Shown: in pieces, positions 10,890-23,102 of the stretch | Position numbering within the stretch: position 1 is the first letter of the stretch | Layout: the number at the start of each line of letters is the position of its first letter | Assembly: GCF_026016325.1 (NCBI RefSeq) | Contig: NZ_CP087203.1 | Coordinates: forward strand, 2,232,001-2,296,000 | From: Pseudomonas sp. B21-056 | GTDB lineage: Bacteria; Pseudomonadota; Gammaproteobacteria; Pseudomonadales; Pseudomonadaceae | Direction of reading: 5' to 3' | Length of the DNA: 64,000 nucleotides | The notes under the pieces: model-generated | The model's database searches: none | What the model was told of the DNA's origin: nothing | Seen by the model: only the letters and a program-made list of their open reading frames with translations | Position numbers and translations under genes: made by a program

Positions 10890-11912
10890 CTAAAGCGCAA
10901 TGCATATCGCATTGGGATAGTTTTCTTCGTAGTGCCAGATGTCTCGAATATCACAAAGTCTGCTTGTAAAGGATTTAATGGTGATCGTTACCTGTTTGTT
11001 GGATACGTCGTGATCGAACTCGACAACAGCCGTTGATTCCGAAAATCCGTCTTTAATAGTCAGATTTGTCACTCCGGCCGGATAATTTTTATCCGGTGTC
11101 AGGTAGAACTCGGAAGCCACCCTTGGATTGCCTTCGCCGTGTCGTTCAACTTTGTGTATTTTTCCGGGAGGATAATCCTGGTACACATCACAGCCTGAAA
11201 AATAGAGGTTGACGTTGGATAAGAAAGAAAATTTATCCGTGTCCGCGATAACGACTTGCGATACCTTTTTTGAGGGGGCGGGATGCAGTGGGTCATTGGG
11301 TGAGTAGGGAATGACCTGATCGTTGATCTGGAGCTCGCACCCTATGTCGGTCTTGTTGCGGTCGGCGGGTGTGCTTGGTGTGTTGATCGCAAGTCCAATG
11401 CTGGCTATGAAGTCGTCAAAGATCCAATAGTATGTGTCGATGGCGGCGCGAGGTGAGTGGGTTGAATAGGTTACTTGATTGCCGAACTTGGTTGCGTTGA
11501 ATCGGTATTCGGCCGATGGGCTTTTGAACAGTAATTCATGGGAGGTGGTGGCGTAGCTGTATCGCTCTCCATAGTGATTGGTGCGCACATCCGTAGAATA
11601 CCTTCCGCCAGAAGTGCGGAGTTCATTGACTTCACGATACTCAAAAGGCTCACCCTCGCCATCTCTGGCGTGCAGAGTGGGGAATACTGTCAGGTCCAGG
11701 AAGCTGAAATTCACAATAGTGAAATGTTTTTGAGCGGGTATGGTCACTTGCGAATCTGTTTTCACGGTGTGTTTCCTCAACGTGTGCGAGCCAGGTGGTG
11801 AGTTTTCAACGCGTCCTGTTCGCTGAAAAAACAGACCCTGTGCAAGAAGGATTGCTATCGCCATGCAGGCGATTGCAGCAATCCAGTTTCGCTCCACTTG
11901 AGGTCGGTACAA
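10890..11912 (-). CDS. Hypothetical membrane-anchored protein, AT-richer than neighbours
   Basis: I do not recognise this family. The 340-aa product has one N-terminal hydrophobic segment (IAAIACMAIAILLAQGLFF, about residues 12-30), best read as a membrane anchor or uncleaved signal. The rest is polar and rich in S, T, N, Y and aromatics, with a C-terminal cysteine pair (LCDIRDIW and NAICIAL). A periplasmic beta-rich domain is a guess. The start is uncertain: the full frame begins at a TTG (11912); a GTG at 11897 or the ATG at 11864, which would cut into the hydrophobic segment, are alternatives. Codon use (many AAA, GAT, ATA, TTT) differs from the GC-rich flanking genes, and REP clusters lie on both sides, suggesting a recently acquired gene. 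Confidence 0.6.
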   Translation of the reverse strand: MYRPQVERNWIAAIACMAIAILLAQGLFFQRTGRVENSPPGSHTLRKHTVKTDSQVTIPAQKHFTIVNFSFLDLTVFPTLHARDGEGEPFEYREVNELRTSGGRYSTDVRTNHYGERYSYATTSHELLFKSPSAEYRFNATKFGNQVTYSTHSPRAAIDTYYWIFDDFIASIGLAINTPSTPADRNKTDIGCELQINDQVIPYSPNDPLHPAPSKKVSQVVIADTDKFSFLSNVNLYFSGCDVYQDYPPGKIHKVERHGEGNPRVASEFYLTPDKNYPAGVTNLTIKDGFSESTAVVEFDHDVSNKQVTITIKSFTSRLCDIRDIWHYEENYPNAICIAL

Positions 11913-12151
11913 CTTTAGTCAATTCCAGCTTCAAAATGACGATCTGACTCTCTCTCGTTCTCTTGCCGAGACATCTCGCATCCATAAGGCTGAAAGGGGT
12001 GTGTTTGGGTCACGCCAGGGCTTTCAATGCTGATGGTTTACTTCATGCGCCTTCAGTGAAGAGGGCGTACTTGGAACGATGCTTTTAAGCCTAGGCGGCC
12101 TCCGGATTCTGTCAAACAGTCTGCTCGTCCTGTCCGGTGTCGGATGTAAAT

Positions 12152-12250
12152 CGCTATCGCGAGCAGGCTCGCTCCCACAGGGGGGTGCGGTGAGCGCGAT
12201 AGCTGCCTTGCACTCACCCTTGTGGGAGCGAGCCTGCTCGCGATAGCGGT
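12152..12250. repeat. REP doublet in outward orientation, class A
   Basis: A reverse REP (12152-12180, ATCGCGAGCAGGCTCGCTCC) precedes a forward REP (12221-12248), so the order is inverted relative to the usual REPIN. A truncated REP (ATCGCGAGCC) follows near 12288. Confidence 0.8.
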
Positions 12251-12310
12251 GGGGCAGGTCAGTACAGGTGCTGGATGATAAATCGTCATCGCGAGCCGTC
12301 TGGAAACACA

Positions 12311-12333
12311 AACCCCGGCACAAGGCCGGGGTT
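12311..12333 (-). terminator. Probable terminator of idh
   Basis: AACCCCGGC and GCCGGGGTT form a 9-bp stem with a 5-base loop, 20 bases after the idh stop. On the minus strand it ends in GTTTGTGTTT, so the T-run is imperfect. Confidence 0.7.
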
Positions 12334-12352
12334 CGTGTACTTGCTTACAACC

Positions 12353-15060
<2,708 letters not shown>

Positions 15061-16317
15061 ATGGGGTATCAAAAGATTCAGGTTCCAGCCGTCGGTGACA
15101 AGATCACCGTCAATGCAGACCATTCTCTTAATGTTCCCGACAACCCGATCATCCCCTTCATCGAAGGCGACGGCATTGGCGTCGACATCAGTCCGGTCAT
15201 GATCAAGGTTGTGGACGCTGCGGTTCAGAAGGCCTACGGCGGCAAGCGCAAGATTTCCTGGATGGAAGTCTATGCCGGTGAAAAAGCCACCCAGGTCTAC
15301 GACCAGGACACCTGGCTGCCCCAGGAAACCTTGGATGCGGTCAAGGATTACGTGGTTTCCATCAAGGGCCCCCTGACCACGCCGGTCGGTGGCGGCATCC
15401 GCTCGTTGAACGTGGCCCTGCGTCAGCAATTGGACCTGTACGTCTGCCTGCGCCCGGTGCGCTGGTTCGAAGGCGTGCCGAGCCCGGTGAAGAAACCTGG
15501 CGACGTGGACATGACGATCTTCCGCGAGAACTCCGAGGACATCTATGCCGGCATCGAGTGGAAGGCCGGTTCGGCCGAGGCCACCAAGGTCATCAAGTTC
15601 CTGAAGGAAGAAATGGGTGTCACCAAGATCCGTTTCGACCAGGATTGCGGCATCGGCGTCAAGCCGGTTTCCAAGCAGGGCACCAAGCGCCTGGCGCGCA
15701 AGGCCTTGCAGTACGTGGTCGACAACGATCGTGACTCCCTGACCATCGTGCACAAAGGCAACATCATGAAGTTCACCGAAGGTGCCTTCAAGGAGTGGGC
15801 CTACGAAGTGGCCGCCGAGGAATTTGGCGCCACGCTGCTCGATGGCGGGCCGTGGATGCAATTCAAGAACCCGAAGACCGGCAAGAACGTGGTCGTCAAG
15901 GACGCCATCGCCGATGCCATGCTCCAGCAGATCCTGTTGCGTCCGGCCGAATATGACGTGATCGCGACCCTCAACCTCAACGGCGACTACCTCTCCGACG
16001 CCCTGGCGGCGGAAGTGGGCGGTATCGGTATTGCGCCGGGTGCCAACCTGTCCGACACCGTGGCGATGTTCGAAGCCACCCACGGTACCGCGCCCAAGTA
16101 TGCGGGCAAGGACCAGGTCAACCCGGGGTCGCTGATCCTGTCGGCAGAAATGATGCTGCGTCACATGGGGTGGACCGAAGCGGCCGACCTGATCATCAAG
16201 GGCACCAACGGCGCGATTTCGGCCAAGACCGTGACCTATGACTTCGAACGCCTGATGGAAGGTGCCAGGCTGGTGTCGTCCTCGGGCTTCGGCGATGCCA
16301 TGATCTCGCACATGTAA
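15061..16317 (+). CDS. icd: NADP-dependent isocitrate dehydrogenase, dimeric type
   Basis: Icd (418 aa) is the TCA-cycle isocitrate dehydrogenase. The region [20 protein letters not shown] near residue 115 holds the substrate-binding serine that AceK phosphorylates in E. coli to send isocitrate to the glyoxylate shunt. The metal-site segment [17 protein letters not shown] and the NADP-site segment [15 protein letters not shown] are intact. ATG at 15061 has GGAG 7 bases upstream; an ATG 12 bases earlier lacks a good site. A strong terminator follows. Confidence 0.97.
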   Translation: MGYQKIQVPAVGDKITVNADHSLNVPDNPIIPFIEGDGIGVDISPVMIKVVDAAVQKAYGGKRKISWMEVYAGEKATQVYDQDTWLPQETLDAVKDYVVSIKGPLTTPVGGGIRSLNVALRQQLDLYVCLRPVRWFEGVPSPVKKPGDVDMTIFRENSEDIYAGIEWKAGSAEATKVIKFLKEEMGVTKIRFDQDCGIGVKPVSKQGTKRLARKALQYVVDNDRDSLTIVHKGNIMKFTEGAFKEWAYEVAAEEFGATLLDGGPWMQFKNPKTGKNVVVKDAIADAMLQQILLRPAEYDVIATLNLNGDYLSDALAAEVGGIGIAPGANLSDTVAMFEATHGTAPKYAGKDQVNPGSLILSAEMMLRHMGWTEAADLIIKGTNGAISAKTVTYDFERLMEGARLVSSSGFGDAMISHM

Positions 16318-16338
16318 GCGGATCGACGCGCAATAAGG

Positions 16339-16373
16339 ACGCCCGGCTCGAGTGATCGAGCCGGGCGTTTTGT
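16339..16373 (+). terminator. Terminator of icd
   Basis: ACGCCCGGCTCG and CGAGCCGGGCGT form a 12-bp stem with a 6-base loop, followed by TTTTGTT, 22 bases after the icd stop. Confidence 0.92.
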
Positions 16374-16393
16374 TGACCGATGACTGCAGATGG

Positions 16394-16672
16394 TCAATGG
16401 GTTTCAGTGACTTTGGTTTTGACTTTGACTGTTTCGGGGGCAGATGTGCTTTCGACCTCGACCGGCGAAATGTTGACCGCGTGCAGGCCCTTGGGCCCCT
16501 GGATCACTTCGAATGTCACGGGCTGCCCGGCCTTCAGGGTTTTGTAGCCTTCCATCCTGATGGCCGAGAAATGTGCGAAAAGGTCTTCATCCCTGCCAGA
16601 CGCCAGAATAAAGCCGTAGCCCTTGGCGTTGTTGAACCATTTCACCTTGCCACTCATCTTGACGACCGACAT
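16394..16672 (-). CDS. cspD: Cold-shock domain protein, CspD-like
   Basis: This 92-aa protein contains one cold-shock domain: GKVKWFNNAKGYGFI (RNP1), DLFAHFSAI (RNP2) and GLHAVNIS. It binds single-stranded nucleic acid. The divergent position next to clpS-clpA is that of CspD, a stationary-phase replication inhibitor in E. coli. The start at 16672 is chosen because GAGGG lies 9 bases upstream; an internal ATG 5 codons later lacks such a site. The C-terminal tail of about 20 residues (VEVESTSAPETVKVKTKVTE) is charged and variable. Confidence 0.88.
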   Translation of the reverse strand: MSVVKMSGKVKWFNNAKGYGFILASGRDEDLFAHFSAIRMEGYKTLKAGQPVTFEVIQGPKGLHAVNISPVEVESTSAPETVKVKTKVTETH

Positions 16673-16898
16673 AGACCATTTCCCTCTGCAACGCACTCCA
16701 TCACTGGAGTATCATCCAGTTCATCCGCAATCTAATCTTGTTTTAAGGATCGATTCCACGGACCTTTTTAACCCACGATGGGCTCTATTGGTTGTAACAC
16801 CGTTTTGCCGATAGTCAAGGTGACGCGGCGGTGGCGGTTGAAATCGCCAGCCAGTGCCCCCATCACTGTATTTGCCAACTAAACGAACCTTTCTTTCC

Positions 16899-17261
16899 AT
16901 GCATGCAATCAGCCAGATTCGACTAACATTCAATCAGGATCGCCCGGATCTACATGACGACGATTCCGCAGGCATTGCTGTTCAGGAAGCAAAGCCTGCG
17001 TTGCAGGCGCCACCGATGTACAAGGTGGTTTTGTTCAACGATGACTACACACCGATGGATTTCGTCGTCGAAGTGCTCGAGGTGTTTTTTAACCTGAATC
17101 GCGAGCTGGCGACCAAGGTCATGCTGGCCGTCCATACAGAGGGACGGGCAGTATGTGGAGTGTTTACCCGCGACATCGCCGAAACAAAGGCCATGCAGGT
17201 CAACCAGTACGCCCGGGAAAGCCAGCATCCGCTACTCTGTGAAATCGAGAAGGACGGTTAA
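16899..17261 (+). CDS. clpS: ATP-dependent Clp protease adaptor ClpS
   Basis: ClpS (120 aa) binds proteins with destabilising N-terminal residues (Leu, Phe, Tyr, Trp) and delivers them to ClpAP. The core [20 protein letters not shown] is present, with the N-degron pocket residues N and D of FNDDYTPM, then [25 protein letters not shown]. The start ATG at 16899 gives the normal length. It is 29 bases upstream of clpA and they are surely co-transcribed. Confidence 0.96.
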   Translation: MHAISQIRLTFNQDRPDLHDDDSAGIAVQEAKPALQAPPMYKVVLFNDDYTPMDFVVEVLEVFFNLNRELATKVMLAVHTEGRAVCGVFTRDIAETKAMQVNQYARESQHPLLCEIEKDG

Positions 17262-17290
17262 CGCCGACCACTTGGGTATGAGGTGAAGCC

Positions 17291-19561
17291 ATGTTAAACC
17301 GCGAGCTCGAAGTCACCCTCAATCTAGCCTTCAAGGAGGCCCGTTCGAAGCGTCATGAGTTCATGACCGTCGAGCACCTGCTGCTGGCCCTATTGGATAA
17401 CGAGGCTGCCGCCACCGTTTTGCGTGCCTGCGGCGCGAACCTCGATAAACTCAAGCATGATCTGCAGGAGTTCATTGACTCCACCACGCCGTTGATCCCC
17501 GTTCATGACGAGGATCGTGAAACCCAGCCAACCCTGGGCTTCCAGCGTGTCCTGCAACGTGCTGTCTTTCATGTACAGAGCTCGGGCAAGCGTGAAGTCA
17601 CCGGCGCCAACGTGCTGGTCGCCATCTTCAGCGAACAGGAAAGCCAGGCGGTTTTCCTGCTCAAGCAGCAGAGCGTTGCGCGTATAGATGTCGTCAACTA
17701 CATCGCCCACGGCATTTCCAAGGTGCCGGGGCATGGCGACCATTCCGAAGGCGAGCAGGATATGCAGGACGAGGAGGGCGGCGAGTCTTCTTCTTCGGGC
17801 AATCCGCTGGACGCCTATGCCAGCAACCTGAACGAACTGGCACGCCAGGGTCGCATCGACCCGTTGGTCGGGCGCGAGGCGGAGGTCGAGCGTGTTGCGC
17901 AGATCCTGGCTCGGCGTCGCAAGAACAACCCGTTGCTGGTGGGCGAGGCGGGCGTGGGTAAAACCGCGATTGCCGAAGGCCTGGCCAAGCGTATTGTCGA
18001 CAACCAGGTACCGGACCTGCTGGCCAACAGCGTGGTGTATTCCCTTGACCTGGGCGCCCTGCTGGCCGGTACCAAGTACCGTGGCGATTTCGAGAAGCGC
18101 TTCAAGGCGTTGCTGGGCGAATTGAAGAAACGTCCGCAGGCCATCCTGTTCATCGACGAAATCCACACCATCATCGGTGCGGGTGCCGCGTCCGGCGGTG
18201 TCATGGACGCCTCGAACCTGCTCAAGCCGCTGCTGTCTTCGGGCGATATCCGTTGCATCGGTTCGACCACCTTCCAGGAATTTCGCGGGATCTTCGAGAA
18301 GGACCGTGCCCTGGCTCGGCGCTTCCAGAAGGTCGATGTGTCGGAGCCTTCGGTGGAAGACACCATTGGCATCCTGCGCGGCCTGAAGGGGCGTTTCGAG
18401 CTGCACCACAATATCGAGTACAGCGATGAAGCCCTGCGGGCCGCGGCTGAACTGGCCTCGCGCTACATCAATGACCGGCACATGCCGGACAAGGCCATCG
18501 ATGTGATCGACGAAGCGGGTGCCTATCAGCGCCTGCAACCGGTGGAGAAACGCGTCAAGCGCATCGAAGTGCCTCAGGTCGAGGATATCGTGGCGAAAAT
18601 CGCCCGTATCCCGCCCAAGCACGTCACCAGTTCCGACAAGGAACTGCTGCGTAACCTGGAGCGTGACCTGAAGCTGACGGTGTTCGGCCAGGATGCGGCC
18701 ATCGATTCGCTGTCGACGGCCATCAAGCTGTCCCGCGCTGGTCTCAAGTCGCCGGACAAGCCGGTCGGTTCCTTCCTGTTCGCCGGTCCCACCGGTGTGG
18801 GCAAGACCGAGGCCGCACGGCAACTGGCCAAGGCAATGGGGATCGAACTGGTACGCTTCGACATGTCCGAGTACATGGAGCGCCACACCGTCTCGCGTCT
18901 GATCGGTGCGCCTCCGGGGTATGTCGGTTTCGACCAGGGCGGTTTGCTGACCGAAGCCATCACCAAGCAGCCACACTGTGTGTTGTTGCTCGATGAAATC
19001 GAGAAGGCGCATCCGGAAGTCTTCAACCTGCTCCTGCAGGTCATGGACCACGGGACGCTGACCGATAACAACGGGCGCAAGGCGGACTTCCGCAACGTGA
19101 TCGTGATCATGACCACCAACGCCGGTGCCGAAACCGCAGCGCGGGCTTCGATCGGCTTTACCCATCAGGACCACTCGTCCGATGCGATGGAAGTGATCAA
19201 GAAGAGCTTCACACCTGAATTCCGCAACCGCCTGGACACTATTATCCAGTTTGGTCGCCTCAGCCATGAGGTCATCAAAAGCGTGGTGGACAAGTTCCTC
19301 ACCGAACTTCAGGCGCAGCTCGAAGACAAGCGTGTGCTGCTGGAAGTCACCGATGCGGCCCGCAGCTGGCTGGCAGAAGGTGGTTACGATGTGACGATGG
19401 GGGCACGGCCGATGGCTCGCCTGATCCAGGACAAGATCAAGCGTCCGCTGGCCGAGGAAATCCTCTTTGGCGAACTGGCCGAGCATGGCGGTGTGGTCCA
19501 CATCGACATCAAGGATGGCGAGCTGACCTTCGACTTCGAAACCACGGCCGAAATGGCCTGA
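17291..19561 (+). CDS. clpA: ATP-dependent Clp protease ATP-binding subunit ClpA
   Basis: ClpA (756 aa) is the hexameric AAA+ unfoldase that feeds substrates to ClpP. It has the N-domain (residues about 1-145, which docks ClpS), Walker A GEAGVGKT near residue 217 with Walker B ILFIDEIH, and a second module with GPTGVGKT near residue 499 and VLLLDEIEKAHPEV. There is no long M-domain as in ClpB. ATG at 17291 is preceded by AGGTGAAG. A terminator follows at 19583. Confidence 0.97.
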   Translation: MLNRELEVTLNLAFKEARSKRHEFMTVEHLLLALLDNEAAATVLRACGANLDKLKHDLQEFIDSTTPLIPVHDEDRETQPTLGFQRVLQRAVFHVQSSGKREVTGANVLVAIFSEQESQAVFLLKQQSVARIDVVNYIAHGISKVPGHGDHSEGEQDMQDEEGGESSSSGNPLDAYASNLNELARQGRIDPLVGREAEVERVAQILARRRKNNPLLVGEAGVGKTAIAEGLAKRIVDNQVPDLLANSVVYSLDLGALLAGTKYRGDFEKRFKALLGELKKRPQAILFIDEIHTIIGAGAASGGVMDASNLLKPLLSSGDIRCIGSTTFQEFRGIFEKDRALARRFQKVDVSEPSVEDTIGILRGLKGRFELHHNIEYSDEALRAAAELASRYINDRHMPDKAIDVIDEAGAYQRLQPVEKRVKRIEVPQVEDIVAKIARIPPKHVTSSDKELLRNLERDLKLTVFGQDAAIDSLSTAIKLSRAGLKSPDKPVGSFLFAGPTGVGKTEAARQLAKAMGIELVRFDMSEYMERHTVSRLIGAPPGYVGFDQGGLLTEAITKQPHCVLLLDEIEKAHPEVFNLLLQVMDHGTLTDNNGRKADFRNVIVIMTTNAGAETAARASIGFTHQDHSSDAMEVIKKSFTPEFRNRLDTIIQFGRLSHEVIKSVVDKFLTELQAQLEDKRVLLEVTDAARSWLAEGGYDVTMGARPMARLIQDKIKRPLAEEILFGELAEHGGVVHIDIKDGELTFDFETTAEMA

Positions 19562-19582
19562 TCGAAACCTGTAATAAAGCAG

Positions 19583-19607
19583 AAGGCGCCGGAAGGCGCC
19601 TTTTTGT
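19583..19607 (+). terminator. Terminator of clpSA
   Basis: AAGGCGCC and GGCGCCTT form an 8-bp stem with loop GGAA, followed by five T residues, 21 bases after the clpA stop. Confidence 0.9.
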
Positions 19608-19627
19608 TGTCTTGAGAATATCGAACC

Positions 19628-19717
19628 TGTGGGAGCGAGCCTGCTCGCGATGGCGCCGACACATTCAACATCAATGCAGGCTGATCCACCGCCATCGCGA
19701 GCAGGCTCGCTCCCACA
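19628..19717. repeat. REPIN, class A
   Basis: A standard inverted pair from TGTGGGAGCGAGCCTGCTCG to its complement lies between the clpA and infA terminators. Confidence 0.9.
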
Positions 19718-19752
19718 TTGGATCTGCGTGGTCATCAAATCCCAGGCAAACA

Positions 19753-19780
19753 AAAACGCCCGGTATCAGCCGGGCGTTTT
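19753..19780 (-). terminator. Terminator of infA
   Basis: AAAACGCCCGG and CCGGGCGTTTT form an 11-bp stem with a short loop and A/T runs on both sides, 11 bases after the infA stop. Confidence 0.9.
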
Positions 19781-19791
19781 GTATTGACCTG

Positions 19792-20010
19792 TTAGCGAGC
19801 GCGGTAAGTGATGCGCCCTTTGCTCAAGTCATAGGGCGTCAGCTCGACGCGCACTTTGTCGCCGGTAAGAATACGAATGTAGTTCTTGCGCATCTTGCCG
19901 GAGATGTGCGCGGTAACGACGTGCCCATTTTCCAACTCCACACGAAACATGGTGTTGGGCAGGGTGTCGACGACAGTGCCTTCCATTTCGAAGCTGTCTT
20001 CTTTCGACAT
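19792..20010 (-). CDS. infA: Translation initiation factor IF-1
   Basis: IF-1 (72 aa) binds the ribosomal A site during initiation. The whole sequence is canonical: [40 protein letters not shown] and [17 protein letters not shown] at 20010 gives exactly the standard length. It lies between clpA and bpt, as in other gammaproteobacteria. Confidence 0.98.
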
Positions 20011-20167
20011 GCAGTAAAGCCCTCGGTGTCCAGTGAATGGCCCGGTGCAACTGCGCCAGGCAAAAGCGGCGTGCATTGTGCCCGAAAAAGGGGGGGCAAG
20101 CCAAGGGGTTCTAGTGGCCTGTCTCAGGCGTCGCCAAAAATGAACGGCTTATTTCCGAGGCAGGACA

Positions 20168-20875
20168 CTAGCTGAGGACAACCCAACGTTGGTTAACCAG
20201 CAGTTCAATCGGCCGATATTGGGTCTTGTAGTTCATTTTCTTGCAGTTCTTGATCCAGTAGCCCAGGTACACCGCTTCCAGGCCAAGGCGCCGGGCTTCG
20301 TTGATCTGCCAGAGAATGGCAAAGCGTCCCAGGCTGCGCCGTTCTTCGTCCGGCTCATAAAAGGTGTACACCGCTGAAAGCCCGTTGGGCAGCAGGTCCG
20401 TGACGGCAATCGCCACCAGTCTTCCTTCGAGGCGGAACTCATAAAAGCGGGAAAAGGGCAGGTCACGCACCAGGAAGGTCGAAAACTGATCGCGGCTGGG
20501 CGGGTACATGTCGCCGTCGGCGTGGCGCTGCTCGATGTAGCGCTGGTACAGGTCGAAATATTCTTCGCTGAACTGGGGCTTGGCCGGCCGCACCTGGAGA
20601 TCGGCATTGCGCTTGAAAATGCGTTTCTGCTGGCGATCAGGCGTAAATTGCGCCACCGGGATGCGCGCTGGCACGCACGCATTGCAATGCTGGCAATGGG
20701 GCCGGTAGAGGTGATCGCCACTGCGCCGAAAACCCATTTCCGACAGGTCTGCATAGACGTGCACATCCATGGGCTGGCTAGGGTCGAGGAACAGCGTCGT
20801 AGCCTGCTCTTCGGGCAGATAACTGCAAGAGTGGGGTTGAGTGGCATAAAACTTCAAGCGCGCCAACTCGGTCAT
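20168..20875 (-). CDS. bpt: Aspartate/glutamate leucyltransferase
   Basis: Bpt (235 aa) transfers leucine from Leu-tRNA to proteins that begin with Asp or Glu, turning them into ClpS substrates. The conserved N-terminal cysteine [18 protein letters not shown], the [21 protein letters not shown] cysteine cluster and the C-terminal [20 protein letters not shown] are all present. ATG at 20875 gives the family start [15 protein letters not shown]. It lies 56 bases downstream of aat on the same strand. Confidence 0.94.
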   Translation of the reverse strand: MTELARLKFYATQPHSCSYLPEEQATTLFLDPSQPMDVHVYADLSEMGFRRSGDHLYRPHCQHCNACVPARIPVAQFTPDRQQKRIFKRNADLQVRPAKPQFSEEYFDLYQRYIEQRHADGDMYPPSRDQFSTFLVRDLPFSRFYEFRLEGRLVAIAVTDLLPNGLSAVYTFYEPDEERRSLGRFAILWQINEARRLGLEAVYLGYWIKNCKKMNYKTQYRPIELLVNQRWVVLS

Positions 20876-20931
20876 GATCAACCCTCGGGATAAGCTTTGG
20901 ATTAAGTGTAAGCCACTGGGGCAAATGTCGC

Positions 20932-21612
20932 TCAGCAAACCCAGGTTGCGTGGTTGGGCTGGTCCAGGTGCGCCTTGAGGTAGCCGGCAAACGCTGAGCG
21001 AGTGATCGACCGGGCGCCCAGGCTGTGCAAGTGCTCGGTGGGCATCTGGCAGTCTATCAGCACAAAACCGGCCGTCTTGAGGTGTTGGACCAGAGTGGCG
21101 AAGCCGAATTTCGACGCGTTGTCGGCCCGACTGAACATGGATTCGCCGAAAAACAGTTGGCCCATGGCCAGGCCGTACAGGCCGCCCACCAACAGACCCT
21201 GGTCCCAGACCTCCACCGAATGGGCGAAGCCGCGCCGATGCAGTTCCAGGTAGGCGGTTTGCATGGCACCGGTGATCCAGGTGCCGTCAGCATACGCCCG
21301 CGGTGCGGCGCAGGCCTGGATGACCGCCGCGAAGTCTTGGTCGAACGTCACTTCATAGCGTTGTTTGCGCAGGAGCTTGCCCAGGCTGCGCGAGACATGC
21401 AGTTCGTCGGGAAACAGCACCGTGCGCGGGTCGGGAGACCACCACAGGATCGGTTGCCCCTCGGAAAACCAGGGGAAGCAGCCGTGGCGATAAGCCTGGA
21501 TCAGCCGGTCGGCAGACAGATCGCCGCCGGCGGCCAGCAAGCCGTTGGGGTCGCGCATGGCTTTTTCCAGGGGTGGAAAATCAAGGGAATTGCGTTGTAA
21601 CCACGTCAGCAT
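20932..21612 (-). CDS. aat: Leucyl/phenylalanyl-tRNA--protein transferase
   Basis: Aat (226 aa) adds Leu or Phe to proteins that begin with Lys or Arg, creating an N-degron read by ClpS. Typical segments are [57 protein letters not shown] and [15 protein letters not shown]. It forms an operon with bpt, and together with clpS and clpA it completes the known bacterial N-degron machinery within 5 kb. Confidence 0.96.
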   Translation of the reverse strand: MLTWLQRNSLDFPPLEKAMRDPNGLLAAGGDLSADRLIQAYRHGCFPWFSEGQPILWWSPDPRTVLFPDELHVSRSLGKLLRKQRYEVTFDQDFAAVIQACAAPRAYADGTWITGAMQTAYLELHRRGFAHSVEVWDQGLLVGGLYGLAMGQLFFGESMFSRADNASKFGFATLVQHLKTAGFVLIDCQMPTEHLHSLGARSITRSAFAGYLKAHLDQPNHATWVC

Positions 21613-21665
21613 TGTTGTCCGAACTTGCAGAAGGGGAGGGCACCAGAGGTTGCGCGCGGATGAAT

Positions 21666-21798
21666 TGTGGCGAGGGGATTTATCCCCGCCGGGCTGCGCA
21701 GCAGCCCCAAAAGCAGCCTATTCAATCCGTCTGACCCACCGGGGTGTTTGGTTTTAGGGCTGCTGTGCAGCCCGGCGGGGATAAATCCCCTCGCCACA
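21666..21798. repeat. REPIN, class B
   Basis: An inverted pair from TGTGGCGAGGGGATTTATCC to its complement lies between trxB and aat, with inner arms GGCTGCGCAGCAGCCC. Confidence 0.9.
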
Positions 21799-21825
21799 AG
21801 ATGCGCGCTTGTCCAAAGATAACCG

Positions 21826-23102
<1,277 letters not shown>

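Larger units (their letters stand above)
11913..12352. other. Intergenic region with REP copies and the idh terminator
   Basis: This 440-base gap lies between two leftward genes. It holds REP copies and an idh terminator; the remainder shows no coding signal. Confidence 0.5.

Noticed and set aside
17390..19753. 787-codon minus-strand open frame opposite clpA
   Set aside because: ClpA is unambiguous, and the antisense product has no recognisable domain and starts inside a REP.
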